Assembly: GCA_964408795.1 (NCBI GenBank)
Contig: CAYPAW010000085.1
Coordinates: forward strand, 5,438 to 69,437
Length of the DNA: 64,000 nt
Direction: 5' to 3'
DNA from: JABMQB01 sp964408795
Lineage (GTDB): Bacteria > Bacteroidota > Bacteroidia > Bacteroidales > Prolixibacteraceae
Position numbers and translations under genes: made by a program. The notes beneath the pieces were generated by a model. The model had not been told where the DNA came from, did no database searches, and saw nothing but the letters and a program-made list of their open reading frames with translations. Below are positions 26,149 through 35,351 of this stretch, piece by piece. Every line of letters begins with the position of its first letter. Position 1 is the stretch's first letter.

Positions 26149-27525
26149 TTATAAATCACGTACAGCTTGTTTAAACTGCACTCCCCTGTCTTCGTAGTTC
26201 TCGAAAAGATCAAAGCTGGCACAGGCAGGCGATAACAATACTGCATCGCCGTTGCGGGCAAGGTAATATGCCGACTTGACGGCATTGGACATATCGTATA
26301 CATCCACTATATCCTTTACCATCTTATCAAAAGCATCATGTATTTTCGAAGTATTCTTTCCCAGGCATACAATGCCTTTGACTTTTGATTTTACCAAATC
26401 GGCCAACATGGAATAGTCGTTTCCCTTATCAATGCCCCCGGCGATCCAGACAATCGGTTTATCAATGCTTTCGAGGGCATACCAGGTGGAATTTACATTC
26501 GTAGCCTTGGAATCATTGATAAATTCGATACCATGAACCACCATAAAATGCTCAAGCCGGTGTTCTACTCCCTGAAAGGCAGCCAGGCTTTCACGTAGCT
26601 GTTCGTTGCGAATGTGAAATACCATTCCTGCAATTCCCGCAGCCATTGAGTTGTAGGTATTGTGTTTTCCTTGTAATGATAAATCCAGAATTGACATGCT
26701 GAATTGTTTTTGGTTCAACCGTATAACTATCTTATCTCTATCTAGTCCTGCCCCGTTTCCTTTGAGTTCTCCCTGTGTAAAAGGCAACGGCACAGCATGT
26801 ATTCTTCGTTGGTTCACTTCCCGCTGTATCACCGGATCATCGGCACAGTAAATGAAATAATCCTCAGGCCCCTGATTCCGGATAATCCGGAATTTTGCGT
26901 TTGCATAGTTTTCCATACTGTTTCCATAGCGGTCAAGATGATCGGGTGTGATATTCAACAATACCGCCACATCGGCTTTAAATTTGAACATTCCGTCCAG
27001 TTGAAAGCTACTCAGCTCAATCACATACAAATCGAAATCCTCTTCTGCGACCTGGCGAGCCCAACTCTTCCCCATATTTCCGGCCACTCCCACATGCAGT
27101 CCTGCATCCTTCAGCACCTGGTAGGTAAGCAGTGTAGTGGTTGTTTTGCCATTGCTTCCGGTTATACAGATGGTTTTTGCTTTGTTGTAACTTCCGGCAA
27201 ATTCAATTTCTGAAATCACCGGTATTTTTTTTCCTATCTCCTGTATAAGAGGATTCGAATCGGGGATCCCGGGACTTTTGATCACCAGATCTGCCTTTCG
27301 GATTTTTTGCACTGTATGAATCCCCTCTTCGTAAGGGATTTCATTCTGTCGAAGAACTTGTTTGTATTTTTCTTTTATCTTTCCTGCATCGGACACATAG
27401 ACCTGCCACTCTTTTTTTTTCGCCAGGATTGCAGCACCTACCCCGCTTTCCCCTGCTCCCAAAACTACCACCCGGTCTTTCATCCGCTTCGATTTAGCTT
27501 TACGCATTGGTTTTCCATCACACAT
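26149..27525 (-). CDS. murD: UDP-N-acetylmuramoyl-L-alanine-D-glutamate ligase
   Basis: Up to 458 residues. The ATG at 27525 overlaps the mraY stop as TAATG; the ATG at 27483 (MKDRVVVLGAGESGVG) matches the conserved N-terminus better, so the true start is unsure. P-loop CITGSNGKTTTTLLTYQ, then NITPDHLDRYGNSMENY and the late VLLSPACASFDLFENYEDRG are MurD hallmarks. It adds D-glutamate to UDP-MurNAc-L-Ala. Confidence 0.95.
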   Translation of the reverse strand: MCDGKPMRKAKSKRMKDRVVVLGAGESGVGAAILAKKKEWQVYVSDAGKIKEKYKQVLRQNEIPYEEGIHTVQKIRKADLVIKSPGIPDSNPLIQEIGKKIPVISEIEFAGSYNKAKTICITGSNGKTTTTLLTYQVLKDAGLHVGVAGNMGKSWARQVAEEDFDLYVIELSSFQLDGMFKFKADVAVLLNITPDHLDRYGNSMENYANAKFRIIRNQGPEDYFIYCADDPVIQREVNQRRIHAVPLPFTQGELKGNGAGLDRDKIVIRLNQKQFSMSILDLSLQGKHNTYNSMAAGIAGMVFHIRNEQLRESLAAFQGVEHRLEHFMVVHGIEFINDSKATNVNSTWYALESIDKPIVWIAGGIDKGNDYSMLADLVKSKVKGIVCLGKNTSKIHDAFDKMVKDIVDVYDMSNAVKSAYYLARNGDAVLLSPACASFDLFENYEDRGVQFKQAVRDL

Positions 27526-28775
27526 TACCTGATCTTCAGGGTTACAATGGTAACCACCGCCAGGATGATCCCAACAATCCAGAAACGGGTAACAATTTTT
27601 GCTTCTGGGATTCCCTTTATCTGGTAATGATGGTGTATCGGGCTCATCAAAAAGACCCGCCTTCCTTTTCCGTAGCGGATTCGTGTGTATTTAAACCACA
27701 GGACCTGAACAACTACTGACAGGTTTTCAATCACAAAGATTCCGCACAACAGGGGAATCAGGATCTCTTTGCGGATGATTACCGAAAAAACAGCCAGTAT
27801 ACCTCCGAGTGCCAGGCTTCCTGTATCTCCCATAAACACCTGCGCGGGAAAGGAATTATACCAGAGGAATCCCACGGTTGCACCAATAAACGCTGCAATA
27901 AAAACAGTAAGCTCCCCGATATCTGGTATATACATGATATTCAAATACTCTGCATAAATAATGTTCCCACTCACATAGGCCAATACCCCGAGAGTGGCAC
28001 CGCTTATTGCCGAAGTCCCGGTAGCCAGTCCGTCAAGACCATCGGTCAGATTTGCCGCATTCGACACTGCCGTTATAATGAGAATGATGACCAGTCCATA
28101 GACGATCCAGCGGAGATACTCCGATTTCTCTCCGGCCCAGCCTACCAACCATTGGTAATCAAATTCATTGAGCTTGAAAAAAGGAATGGTTGTCCGGGTT
28201 GACTTTACATCCCGGGTTACATAGGCAAGGGTTTGTGACCCTGCTTCCGTAGTAATTACGATTTCCTGTTTGGGATCCCCCTGATCATCCCGTATTTTTT
28301 CCCGGACCAATACATCATCGCTGAAATACATGGCTGCAGCAATCATCATTCCCAGGCTTACCTGCCCCAAAATCTTAAACTTCCCGGCCAGCCCTTTTTT
28401 ATTTTTCAGAAAGACTTTGATATAATCGTCGATGAACCCGATTAATCCGAGCCAGGCTGTGGTCAGCAACATGAGAATGATATAGATGTTATGAAGCTTC
28501 GCAAACAACAAGGTTGGAATAATAATGGACAGAAGAATAATGAGCCCTCCCATGGTTGGGGTTCCCTGTTTCCTCAGTTGTCCTTCCAGTCCGAGGTCTC
28601 GAATCTCTTCACCGATCTGTTTTCGTTGCAGGTAAAGAATCAGTTTTTTCCCAAACGCCATGGTGATGAACAATGACAGGATAACGGCCCCTCCAGAGCG
28701 AAAGGAGATATACTGCAACATCCCGATACCGGGGATATCGAAATCTTTCAAAAGTTCATACAAGTAGTAGACCAT
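27525..28775 (-). CDS. mraY: MraY, phospho-MurNAc-pentapeptide translocase
   Basis: 416 residues, about ten membrane helices; it makes lipid I on undecaprenyl phosphate. Motifs: GTPTMGGLIILLSI, FIDDYIKVFLKNKKGL (the DD pair), NLTDGLDGLATGTS and VFLMSPIHHHYQIKG. As is common in Bacteroidota, there is a long extra stretch (about residues 160-195) between membrane helices. The start is 12 bases after murE. Confidence 0.97.
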   Translation of the reverse strand: MVYYLYELLKDFDIPGIGMLQYISFRSGGAVILSLFITMAFGKKLILYLQRKQIGEEIRDLGLEGQLRKQGTPTMGGLIILLSIIIPTLLFAKLHNIYIILMLLTTAWLGLIGFIDDYIKVFLKNKKGLAGKFKILGQVSLGMMIAAAMYFSDDVLVREKIRDDQGDPKQEIVITTEAGSQTLAYVTRDVKSTRTTIPFFKLNEFDYQWLVGWAGEKSEYLRWIVYGLVIILIITAVSNAANLTDGLDGLATGTSAISGATLGVLAYVSGNIIYAEYLNIMYIPDIGELTVFIAAFIGATVGFLWYNSFPAQVFMGDTGSLALGGILAVFSVIIRKEILIPLLCGIFVIENLSVVVQVLWFKYTRIRYGKGRRVFLMSPIHHHYQIKGIPEAKIVTRFWIVGIILAVVTIVTLKIR

Positions 28776-28787
28776 GGTCGTGGATCC

Positions 28788-30245
28788 TTAGTGTATTCCA
28801 AATAGCTTTTCAATTTCTTCCTTATCGTCGAAATGGTGTCTTACCCCCTTGATTTCCTGATAGGTTTCATGTCCTTTGCCGGCAATCAGGATGATATCCC
28901 CGGGGCGGGCCATCATAACAGCTGTTTTGATTGCTTCCCGGCGGTTCACGATGGAGACCACCCGGATGGCCTGTGATGCATCCACTCCTTTTTCCATATC
29001 GCGAATAATCTCTTCCGGTTTTTCTGAACGGGGATTATCGGAAGTTAAGATTACTTTATCGCTGGCAACTACGGCTTCTTTTGCCATCAGGGGCCGTTTT
29101 GTCTTGTCTCTGTCACCCCCTGCCCCCACAACCGTGATAAGCTTTTCATCGCCTTTGCGTATACCCGTTATGGTCTCCAGAACATTATGCAAAGCATCCG
29201 GTGTATGGGCGTAATCCACAATGGCCATTTTGCCATCCAGGCTCCGGATGGTCTCAAAACGCCCTCTCACAGGGTTCAGATTACTGAGTACAACGGGTAT
29301 TGATTCTTCCGACTGACCCAGACATACAGCCGTTGCATATACAGCCAACAGGTTGGATGCATTAAAATTCCCAATGAAACGGGTCCAGAATTCTGTGCCC
29401 CCAAGACGTAGAAGCATTCCATCAAAATGAGTCTCCAATACGTTGCAATGATAGTCGGCGACCGTTCGTGTGGCATAGGTTACAATCTTTGCCCTGGTAT
29501 TCTGGACCATGATTTTTCTGTTTTTGTCATCGGCATTGACAAGGGCAAAGCTTTTTGCAGACAGTTGATCGAAAAATTGTTTCTTCGCTTTGATGTATTC
29601 ATCGAAGGTCTTATGGTAATCGAGGTGGTCGAGGGAAATATTGGTAAAAACACCGCCGGCAAAATCAATTCCTGCGATCCGGTTTTGCACAATCGCATGG
29701 GAACTGACTTCCATGAAACAATATTCACACCCCGCGTTTATCATATGTACAAAAAGGTTCTGAATCATGATAGCATCGGGGGTAGTATGGGTTGCGGGCC
29801 ATTCTTTATCCCCGGCACAATATCGTATCGTTGAGATTAATCCGGCAGGGGATCCCAGTTCCCGGAATAATTGATACAGCAAGGTGGCGATGCTGGTTTT
29901 CCCGTTTGTTCCGGTTACCCCCACTACTTTCAGACGGGAGGAGGGATGTCCGTAATAAGCGGCTGCAATCAGCCCCAAGCTTTTTTCGCTATTTTCCACT
30001 TCGACATAAGTCACTCCAGGATCCAATACCGGGGGTAATTTTTCGCACACAATCACGGCAGCTCCTTTTTCCACCGCTACCGGGATATAATCATGCCCGT
30101 CCTGGTTGGTTCCTTTTACGGCAACAAACAAAGATCCCGGTTTTACAAGCCTTGAGTCAAAAGACAAACCGATAACATCTTTTTTTCGTTCGCCCATTAC
30201 CCGTGGAAAGGACAGATGAGACAATATGTTATCCAAAGCCATCAT
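28788..30245 (-). CDS. murE: UDP-MurNAc-tripeptide synthetase (meso-diaminopimelate type)
   Basis: About 485 residues from the ATG at 30245, which falls five bases after the ftsI stop; a longer frame from 30275 would overlap ftsI. P-loop VVGVTGTNGKTSIATLL and the substrate motif LTSDNPRSEKPEEII: the D-N-P-R box marks enzymes that add meso-diaminopimelate rather than lysine, so the wall here is of the mDAP type. It is the third-step ligase after MurC and MurD. Confidence 0.96.
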   Translation of the reverse strand: MMALDNILSHLSFPRVMGERKKDVIGLSFDSRLVKPGSLFVAVKGTNQDGHDYIPVAVEKGAAVIVCEKLPPVLDPGVTYVEVENSEKSLGLIAAAYYGHPSSRLKVVGVTGTNGKTSIATLLYQLFRELGSPAGLISTIRYCAGDKEWPATHTTPDAIMIQNLFVHMINAGCEYCFMEVSSHAIVQNRIAGIDFAGGVFTNISLDHLDYHKTFDEYIKAKKQFFDQLSAKSFALVNADDKNRKIMVQNTRAKIVTYATRTVADYHCNVLETHFDGMLLRLGGTEFWTRFIGNFNASNLLAVYATAVCLGQSEESIPVVLSNLNPVRGRFETIRSLDGKMAIVDYAHTPDALHNVLETITGIRKGDEKLITVVGAGGDRDKTKRPLMAKEAVVASDKVILTSDNPRSEKPEEIIRDMEKGVDASQAIRVVSIVNRREAIKTAVMMARPGDIILIAGKGHETYQEIKGVRHHFDDKEEIEKLFGIH

Positions 30246-30250
30246 TTTCT

Positions 30251-32389
30251 TTAACTTAACGTAATAAATATCCATTGTCCGTATCGATATTCCGCTCCGG
30301 GAAGCAGGGATTGTTTACGAACCCTTCCGGTTCCCTGAATTTTCACCTTCAAACCGGCATTCTCGAGGAGGAAAACCGCGTCGCTGGCAACCATTCCGGA
30401 CACATCAGGCACTTTCCCACTTGCAACCGTTATTTCCTCCCATTCGATGTGGTTGTCTGTTTTCTTCATTTCAACGAACTCAGAATGAACAGGTGCCAGA
30501 TTGCTTTCAATCTTCAGACAGTCAATTATTTTCTGCACATCTTCTCTTCGCCCGTTTTTAAATTCCGGCAGGATGGTATTTTTTTCCGGCTTCATTGAAA
30601 CGATCTGCCGGCTTATTCCGAACGTCGCGGCGTAGACCTTCTCCGCAATTTCCTTAAACACGGGACCCGCCACAGATCCTCCGTAGTAGGCGCCTTTGGG
30701 CCGGTTTAAGGTGACGATCAGAGAGTACACCGGATCGTCTGCCGGAAAGTAGCCTGCAAAGGAGGCCAGATAGAGTCCTTCGCCGTACTCTCCATTGGCA
30801 ACAATCTGAGCGGTTCCTGTTTTTCCGGCTATCTTAAAAACCGGATTGCTCAGGCTCTGGCCTGTTCCTGTTTCACAAACTCCTTCCAACATTTTCTTTG
30901 CTTTTGCCAGGGTTTCGCTCGATACAATCATGGGATTCAGAACCTCCGGGTTAAAGCTTTTTACAACCAGCCCTCCACGGCTTATCTCCTTGATAAAGGA
31001 AGGCTTAACCATCTTTCCGTTGTTGGCTACGGCATTGTAGAAGGTTAGGACCTGCAAAGGGGTCAACTTAAGTTCATAACCGTACGACATCCAGGCCAGG
31101 GAGGTACCCCACCAGTCTTTATCGCCCGGATACTTCATGGATGGAATGCCTTCTCCCTTTATTTCAAGCTCCAGCGGTTTATTCAACCCAAATCCATACA
31201 GGCGGTCTACATACTCTTCAGGACAATCTTCATAACAGGAAGTAATAATTTTTGCCACTCCAACATTGGAAGATTTCTCAAAGATCTCTTTGACTGTCAT
31301 TTTTCCGTGTCCTCCATATCGCCAGTCACTATCATAAATCTTCCGGTCTTTGTATTGCCAAATTCCGTTTCCGGTATCAAAGACATCACTGGTATCGACC
31401 CGTCCTTGTTCCAGGGCCACCATTAACGACATCAGTTTGAATGTAGATCCCGGTTCATAGCAGCCGGCATGGCCCAATGCGTAGTTGTAGTTCTCCGCAT
31501 ATTGATTCCCCGAGCTGCCAGTCTGCTTCCCGGAAGCACCAAAATTTGCGATGGCTTTTATTTTTCCTGTCTGCACTTCCATGAGAATTGCGGTTCCCCA
31601 CTCGGCCTGGCTTTTCTCCAACTGTTTCAGGAGAGCATTTTCCACAATATCCTGGAGTTTAATAGTAAGGGTAGTCACGACATCCATTCCGTCGCGGGCT
31701 TCAATTTCGGTGCGGACAATCCACCTTCCGGAAAGGTTTTGCTTGTATCCGACACCGGGCTTACCCTTCAGATAGGTTTCAAATGCACCTTCGATTCCGG
31801 TGTACCCAATATTGCCGTGTACCCCTCCGTATGCTCCTTTGTTAAGCGTGCCAATCGTCCGTGCTGCCAGCGAACCAAAGGGCAGAATCCGGATATTCTC
31901 TGTTTCGATGATCCTTCCGCCGCGGTTTTGCCCCCGGCGAAGAATCGGGAAATCTTTTACCTTTTGCAGTTCATGGTAGTCAATCTTCCTGGGAGTCAAC
32001 ATCAGTCCCCTGTTTTTACTCCGGTATGCGGCATCCAATTTTTGCTTGTATTGGGATGCAGAGGCATCCTTAAACAGATTCGCAAGACAGATCGCCAAAG
32101 AATCACTTTGTTGATCATACACTTCCATGACACCCGGTGCTGCCAGATCCATCCGCACAAAATAACCCGGCACAGAAGTGGCCAGCACACTGTAATCATC
32201 GGCGTAGATATTGCCGCGAGTTGCTTCAGTAATCACGGTATTGTTGTTCAGATTTTCCGCTATCTGCTGCAAATGTTCTGTTTTGATGTGCTGGATCAAC
32301 AAGATTTTTATGCCCGCAATGATTCCCATCATCAGCATCAAAAAATAGATGACAGCCATCCGTGTAATGATATTTCTTCTGATTCCCAT
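30251..32389 (-). CDS. ftsI: FtsI-like septal transpeptidase with PASTA domain (PBP)
   Basis: About 712 residues from the ATG at 32389; a TTG at 32398 would overlap ftsL. One N-terminal membrane helix (AVIYFLMLMMGIIAGIKILL), a dimerisation domain (EATRGNIYADD), then the transpeptidase domain with the active serine in EPGSTFKLMS, SSN in EKSSNVGVAKI and KTGT in IAGKTGTAQIV. A C-terminal PASTA-like domain (VPDVSGMVASDAVFLLENAG) is usual in Bacteroidota members. It cross-links septal peptidoglycan with FtsW. Confidence 0.95.
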   Translation of the reverse strand: MGIRRNIITRMAVIYFLMLMMGIIAGIKILLIQHIKTEHLQQIAENLNNNTVITEATRGNIYADDYSVLATSVPGYFVRMDLAAPGVMEVYDQQSDSLAICLANLFKDASASQYKQKLDAAYRSKNRGLMLTPRKIDYHELQKVKDFPILRRGQNRGGRIIETENIRILPFGSLAARTIGTLNKGAYGGVHGNIGYTGIEGAFETYLKGKPGVGYKQNLSGRWIVRTEIEARDGMDVVTTLTIKLQDIVENALLKQLEKSQAEWGTAILMEVQTGKIKAIANFGASGKQTGSSGNQYAENYNYALGHAGCYEPGSTFKLMSLMVALEQGRVDTSDVFDTGNGIWQYKDRKIYDSDWRYGGHGKMTVKEIFEKSSNVGVAKIITSCYEDCPEEYVDRLYGFGLNKPLELEIKGEGIPSMKYPGDKDWWGTSLAWMSYGYELKLTPLQVLTFYNAVANNGKMVKPSFIKEISRGGLVVKSFNPEVLNPMIVSSETLAKAKKMLEGVCETGTGQSLSNPVFKIAGKTGTAQIVANGEYGEGLYLASFAGYFPADDPVYSLIVTLNRPKGAYYGGSVAGPVFKEIAEKVYAATFGISRQIVSMKPEKNTILPEFKNGRREDVQKIIDCLKIESNLAPVHSEFVEMKKTDNHIEWEEITVASGKVPDVSGMVASDAVFLLENAGLKVKIQGTGRVRKQSLLPGAEYRYGQWIFITLS

Positions 32390-32394
32390 GCCTG

Positions 32395-32745
32395 TCAATC
32401 TTCCGTAACGATAATTTTCCGGGGTGGAGTAACCGGTTCTTCCAATCCGATTCCTGCATTTTTAATTTTCCGGATAACCTCCGAAGGCCTGCTAATATCC
32501 ATGAGCCTGGCAGAAACCGCTATGGACTCTGACCGAAGCTCTTTAATGCTATCCTGAAGCGCTTCAATCCGGCGTATTTTTTTTTGTGCAGCGTTCCGGT
32601 TGGCAATTAAAATCAGCCCCAGAAAAACCAGAAACAGCACATACGGCAAAAACCGCCTGATCCGTTGATCAATTAAAATGGTTCCTCCGAGGAACTTTCG
32701 TACGTCCTTTTTCTGTTTTTGATTGCCTGTTGTTTGTTCAGCCAT
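32395..32745 (-). CDS. FtsL-like small division protein
   Basis: 116 residues from the ATG at 32745, placed five bases after the rsmH stop. One membrane helix (FLPYVLFLVFLGLILIAN) is followed by a coiled-coil-like periplasmic stretch (IRRIEALQDSIKELRSESIAVSARLM broken at the heptad). FtsL proteins are poorly conserved; the position between rsmH and ftsI, the size and the topology are the evidence. It would work with FtsQ and FtsB in activating FtsWI. Confidence 0.82.
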   Translation of the reverse strand: MAEQTTGNQKQKKDVRKFLGGTILIDQRIRRFLPYVLFLVFLGLILIANRNAAQKKIRRIEALQDSIKELRSESIAVSARLMDISRPSEVIRKIKNAGIGLEEPVTPPRKIIVTED

Positions 32746-32749
32746 CGGT

Positions 32750-33649
32750 TTATTTCTTTTCAGCAATCCGCAGTTTCGCACTTCTGGATCGTGGATTTTC
32801 TTTCAACTCCGTTTCACCGGGTGTGATCACTTTATGGTTGATGATCCTGAATGGTACATGAACATTGCCGTAGAAATCCTTCTCTATTCTTCCCTCAGGA
32901 TTTCCGGATTTCATAAAGTTTTTCACCAACCGGTCTTCCAGGCTATGATAGGTAATGATCACCAATCGGGCTCCACTTTTCAATACATCCTGTGAGGCAA
33001 CCAGAAATTCCCTGAGAGCTGACATTTCATCGTTCACCTCAATCCGGATCGCCTGGAATACTTTCGCCAGGTATTTGTTTTCCTGATTTTGCGGGATACA
33101 GGGAGCGATGGTTTTCCTGAACTGTTCAACCGTGTCTATACGCTTTTCTGACCTTGCCTTTGTAAGAATTACAGCCAACTTTCGTGCATTGTTGATTTCA
33201 CCGTACTCCCGGAAGATTCGTTGTAGCTCTTCCTGTGAATAGGTTTGGATTACGAACGCTGCATCTTTTGAGGCATCCCGGTTCATTCTCATATCGAGGG
33301 GTTCATCAAACCGGAACGAAAAACCCCGCCCCTTGGTGTCTAAATCGTGAGACGAAATACCCAGATCGGCCAGGATCCCATCCACCTGTTTCACTTTATA
33401 GTAGGCCAGGAAATTTTTCAGAAATCGGAAATTGTGCCGGATAAAAACAAACCGCTTGTTGCGGATTGCATTGACGGCAGCATCGCTGTCCTGGTCAAAA
33501 GCAAAAAGCCTCCCGTCTTTCAGTTTATTCCATATTTCACGGGCGTGTCCTCCACCCCCGAACGTTGCATCTACATAATCACCCCCCGGTTTTATATTCA
33601 ACCCTTGCACACTTTCGTGTAACATTACCGGTATGTGATATAAATCCAT
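32750..33649 (-). CDS. rsmH: 16S rRNA (cytosine-1402 N4) methyltransferase RsmH
   Basis: 299 residues, formerly MraW. IPVMLHESVQGL at the start, the SAM-binding VDATFGGGGHAREI, the LADLGISSHDLD motif and ITYHSLEDRLVKNFM are all diagnostic. Its ATG overlaps the mraZ stop as TAATG. It modifies the ribosomal P site. Confidence 0.97.
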   Translation of the reverse strand: MDLYHIPVMLHESVQGLNIKPGGDYVDATFGGGGHAREIWNKLKDGRLFAFDQDSDAAVNAIRNKRFVFIRHNFRFLKNFLAYYKVKQVDGILADLGISSHDLDTKGRGFSFRFDEPLDMRMNRDASKDAAFVIQTYSQEELQRIFREYGEINNARKLAVILTKARSEKRIDTVEQFRKTIAPCIPQNQENKYLAKVFQAIRIEVNDEMSALREFLVASQDVLKSGARLVIITYHSLEDRLVKNFMKSGNPEGRIEKDFYGNVHVPFRIINHKVITPGETELKENPRSRSAKLRIAEKK

Positions 33650-34116
33650 TACTCCGTTTCTGTTCCGCTCCTGTTTCCCAATTTCTGTTCATACATCTCC
33701 CGCAATGGCTTTCTTTGAGCCTTGCGAATTTCATATTCCGCAGCATCCCACAGCTTGATCATTTTACCCATGCCAATCAATACTACTTCCTTCTCTATTT
33801 TGCTGTGTTTTATGAATTCGGTTGGAATATTAATCCGTCCGTTCGCAGCCATCCGTACGGTCGTGAAATTTTCGTAAAACTGCTCCAGCAACTCAATATC
33901 TGCTTTGTTGAACGGATTCAGTTTGGACTCAATCTCCCGGACCTGCTCATTCCAGTGATTCTCAGGGTATATATTCAGACATCGGGAATAAATATCCTTC
34001 TCAATGACCAACGGATTTTCAGCCTGAGTACCCATCATTTTTTTAAAAAATGAGGGCAAAACAACCCGTCCTTTTTCATCGATCGTTGCGGAATATTTTG
34101 CTGAAAAACGAATCAT
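33649..34116 (-). CDS. mraZ: MraZ, DNA-binding regulator of the dcw cluster
   Basis: 155 residues with two SpoVT/AbrB-type beta-barrel repeats: YSATIDEKGRVVLPSFFK and a second around VRMAANGRINIPTEF. In other bacteria MraZ binds repeats in its own promoter and tunes the cluster. It is the first gene of the 15-gene dcw run, so autoregulation is likely, but I did not find convincing TGGG-type repeats upstream. Confidence 0.95.
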   Translation of the reverse strand: MIRFSAKYSATIDEKGRVVLPSFFKKMMGTQAENPLVIEKDIYSRCLNIYPENHWNEQVREIESKLNPFNKADIELLEQFYENFTTVRMAANGRINIPTEFIKHSKIEKEVVLIGMGKMIKLWDAAEYEIRKAQRKPLREMYEQKLGNRSGTETE

Positions 34117-34451
34117 ACCCGTACTGTTTCTACAACCATAAGGTAAAAATACAAATTTATTCCATAATATGACAAATTATGACATTTCATTCCACTTCTC
34201 AATCAAACGAAATTTGTTGAAAACCTGTTGATTTTTTGTTTATAACCTGAATGCAGGAAGGCAGTTGAATACATATATTAAAGATATACAGAAAGTTAAT
34301 TTATTTATACATACTCATGAACATGCGTTAATAACTCAAGATCCTTGTCGTTTAAATCAGTGGACATTCTCTTTCTGGTAACGTTTTTATTCTGCAGGCA
34401 TGAATATTTTTACCCTCTTTTTTGTTAATTTGGCATTCTAAAGTCACAACC
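34117..34451. promoter_or_regulatory. divergent regulatory region of the dcw cluster and the acyltransferase gene
   Basis: This 335-base AT-rich gap is the only place from which the dcw run can start. On the minus strand, TAAATTTG at 34152-34159 fits the -7 box and stands 36 bases before the mraZ ATG; a TTTG lies too close (13 bases) to be a normal -33 box. On the plus strand, gttaatttgg near 34424 is a weaker -7-like site for the acyltransferase. No gene is seen. Confidence 0.45.
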
Positions 34452-35303
34452 ATGAATGAATCCGGCCGGATAAAAAGGATAGACATGCGGGAAGTATTGA
34501 AGGAAAAGAGCCCCGGAGTAGCGAGGATCCTTCCCGGTTTTGTATACAGGTATATTCACCGGATCATGCACATTGACTATATAAACAGGGTGCTGGAGCA
34601 ATATGGTGACCTGGAGGGGATGGAATTTGTTGAGGCGATTATCCAGGATTTCAATGTTGAAGAAAGAGTCATAGGGTTTGAAAAAGTACCCGCGGAAGGA
34701 AGATTTATTTTTGCATCCAACCATCCTCTGGGAGGATTTGATGCGCTGGTTCTCATGAGCAATATAAGCAGGAAATTTCACTCCATGAAGTTTTTAACCA
34801 ATGATGTTTTGATGAACATCAGGCAGTTAAATCCCCTTTTCGTACCGATCAATAAACACGGGAGTTATGGTCGGGAGGCAGCCCAGGCATTGCACAAAGC
34901 CTATCAGTCAGAAAGCCAGATCGTTATTTTTCCTTCCGGACTGGCATCCCGGAAAATAAAGGGAAAGGTCATGGACCTGGAATGGCAAAAACATTTTATT
35001 TCCAAAGCATTGGAATACAAACGCGACATTGTTCCTGTTTTTGTGGAAGGAAGAAATTCCAACCGGTTTTACTGGATTGCCAACCTCCGTAAGTTTTTCC
35101 GGATAAACTGGAACCTGGAGATGTTTTTTCTTCCGGATGAGACGTTTCGCCACCGCAATAAAACGGTAACGGTTCACTTTGGGTCCCCCTTACCGTATCG
35201 TTTGTTTGACAGATCAAAAACCCACAAAGAATGGGCAGCTTATGTAAAAGAACTGGTCTACAGGCTCCCGGAACAGAATCAGTCAACACATTCTTTTTTC
35301 TGA
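34452..35303 (+). CDS. PlsC-like O-acyltransferase, probable GlsA (glycine-lipid synthesis)
   Basis: About 283 residues from the ATG at 34452; a TTG start at 34422 is less likely. The acyltransferase block NHPLGGFDALVL has the catalytic H-x4-D, FVPINKHGSYG and IFPSGLASRKIKGKVMDLEW are the acceptor and stabilising motifs. Directly followed by an OlsB-like GNAT gene. In Bacteroides an adjacent pair of this kind, GlsA and GlsB, builds N- then O-acylated glycine lipids. That assignment rests on the pairing and my memory of the Bacteroides genes, not on direct alignment. Confidence 0.82.
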   Translation: MNESGRIKRIDMREVLKEKSPGVARILPGFVYRYIHRIMHIDYINRVLEQYGDLEGMEFVEAIIQDFNVEERVIGFEKVPAEGRFIFASNHPLGGFDALVLMSNISRKFHSMKFLTNDVLMNIRQLNPLFVPINKHGSYGREAAQALHKAYQSESQIVIFPSGLASRKIKGKVMDLEWQKHFISKALEYKRDIVPVFVEGRNSNRFYWIANLRKFFRINWNLEMFFLPDETFRHRNKTVTVHFGSPLPYRLFDRSKTHKEWAAYVKELVYRLPEQNQSTHSFF

Positions 35304-35328
35304 TTCTGTGTTACTGAATAAATATTTT

Positions 35329-35336
35329 TAATTTTG
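35329..35336 (+). promoter_or_regulatory. candidate -7 box of the GNAT/GlsB-like gene
   Basis: TAATTTTG is a full TAnnTTTG match 15 bases before the ATG at 35352. A TTCTG near 35304 is a poor -33 box. If used, the leader would be very short, or translation begins at the ATG at 35364 or 35367. Confidence 0.35.
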
Positions 35337-35351
35337 CAGTCGGTTTTTCTA

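Noticed and set aside
34117..34451. MraZ operator repeats (TGGG-type) upstream of mraZ
   Set aside because: No convincing set of direct TGGG repeats was found on either strand in the gap.
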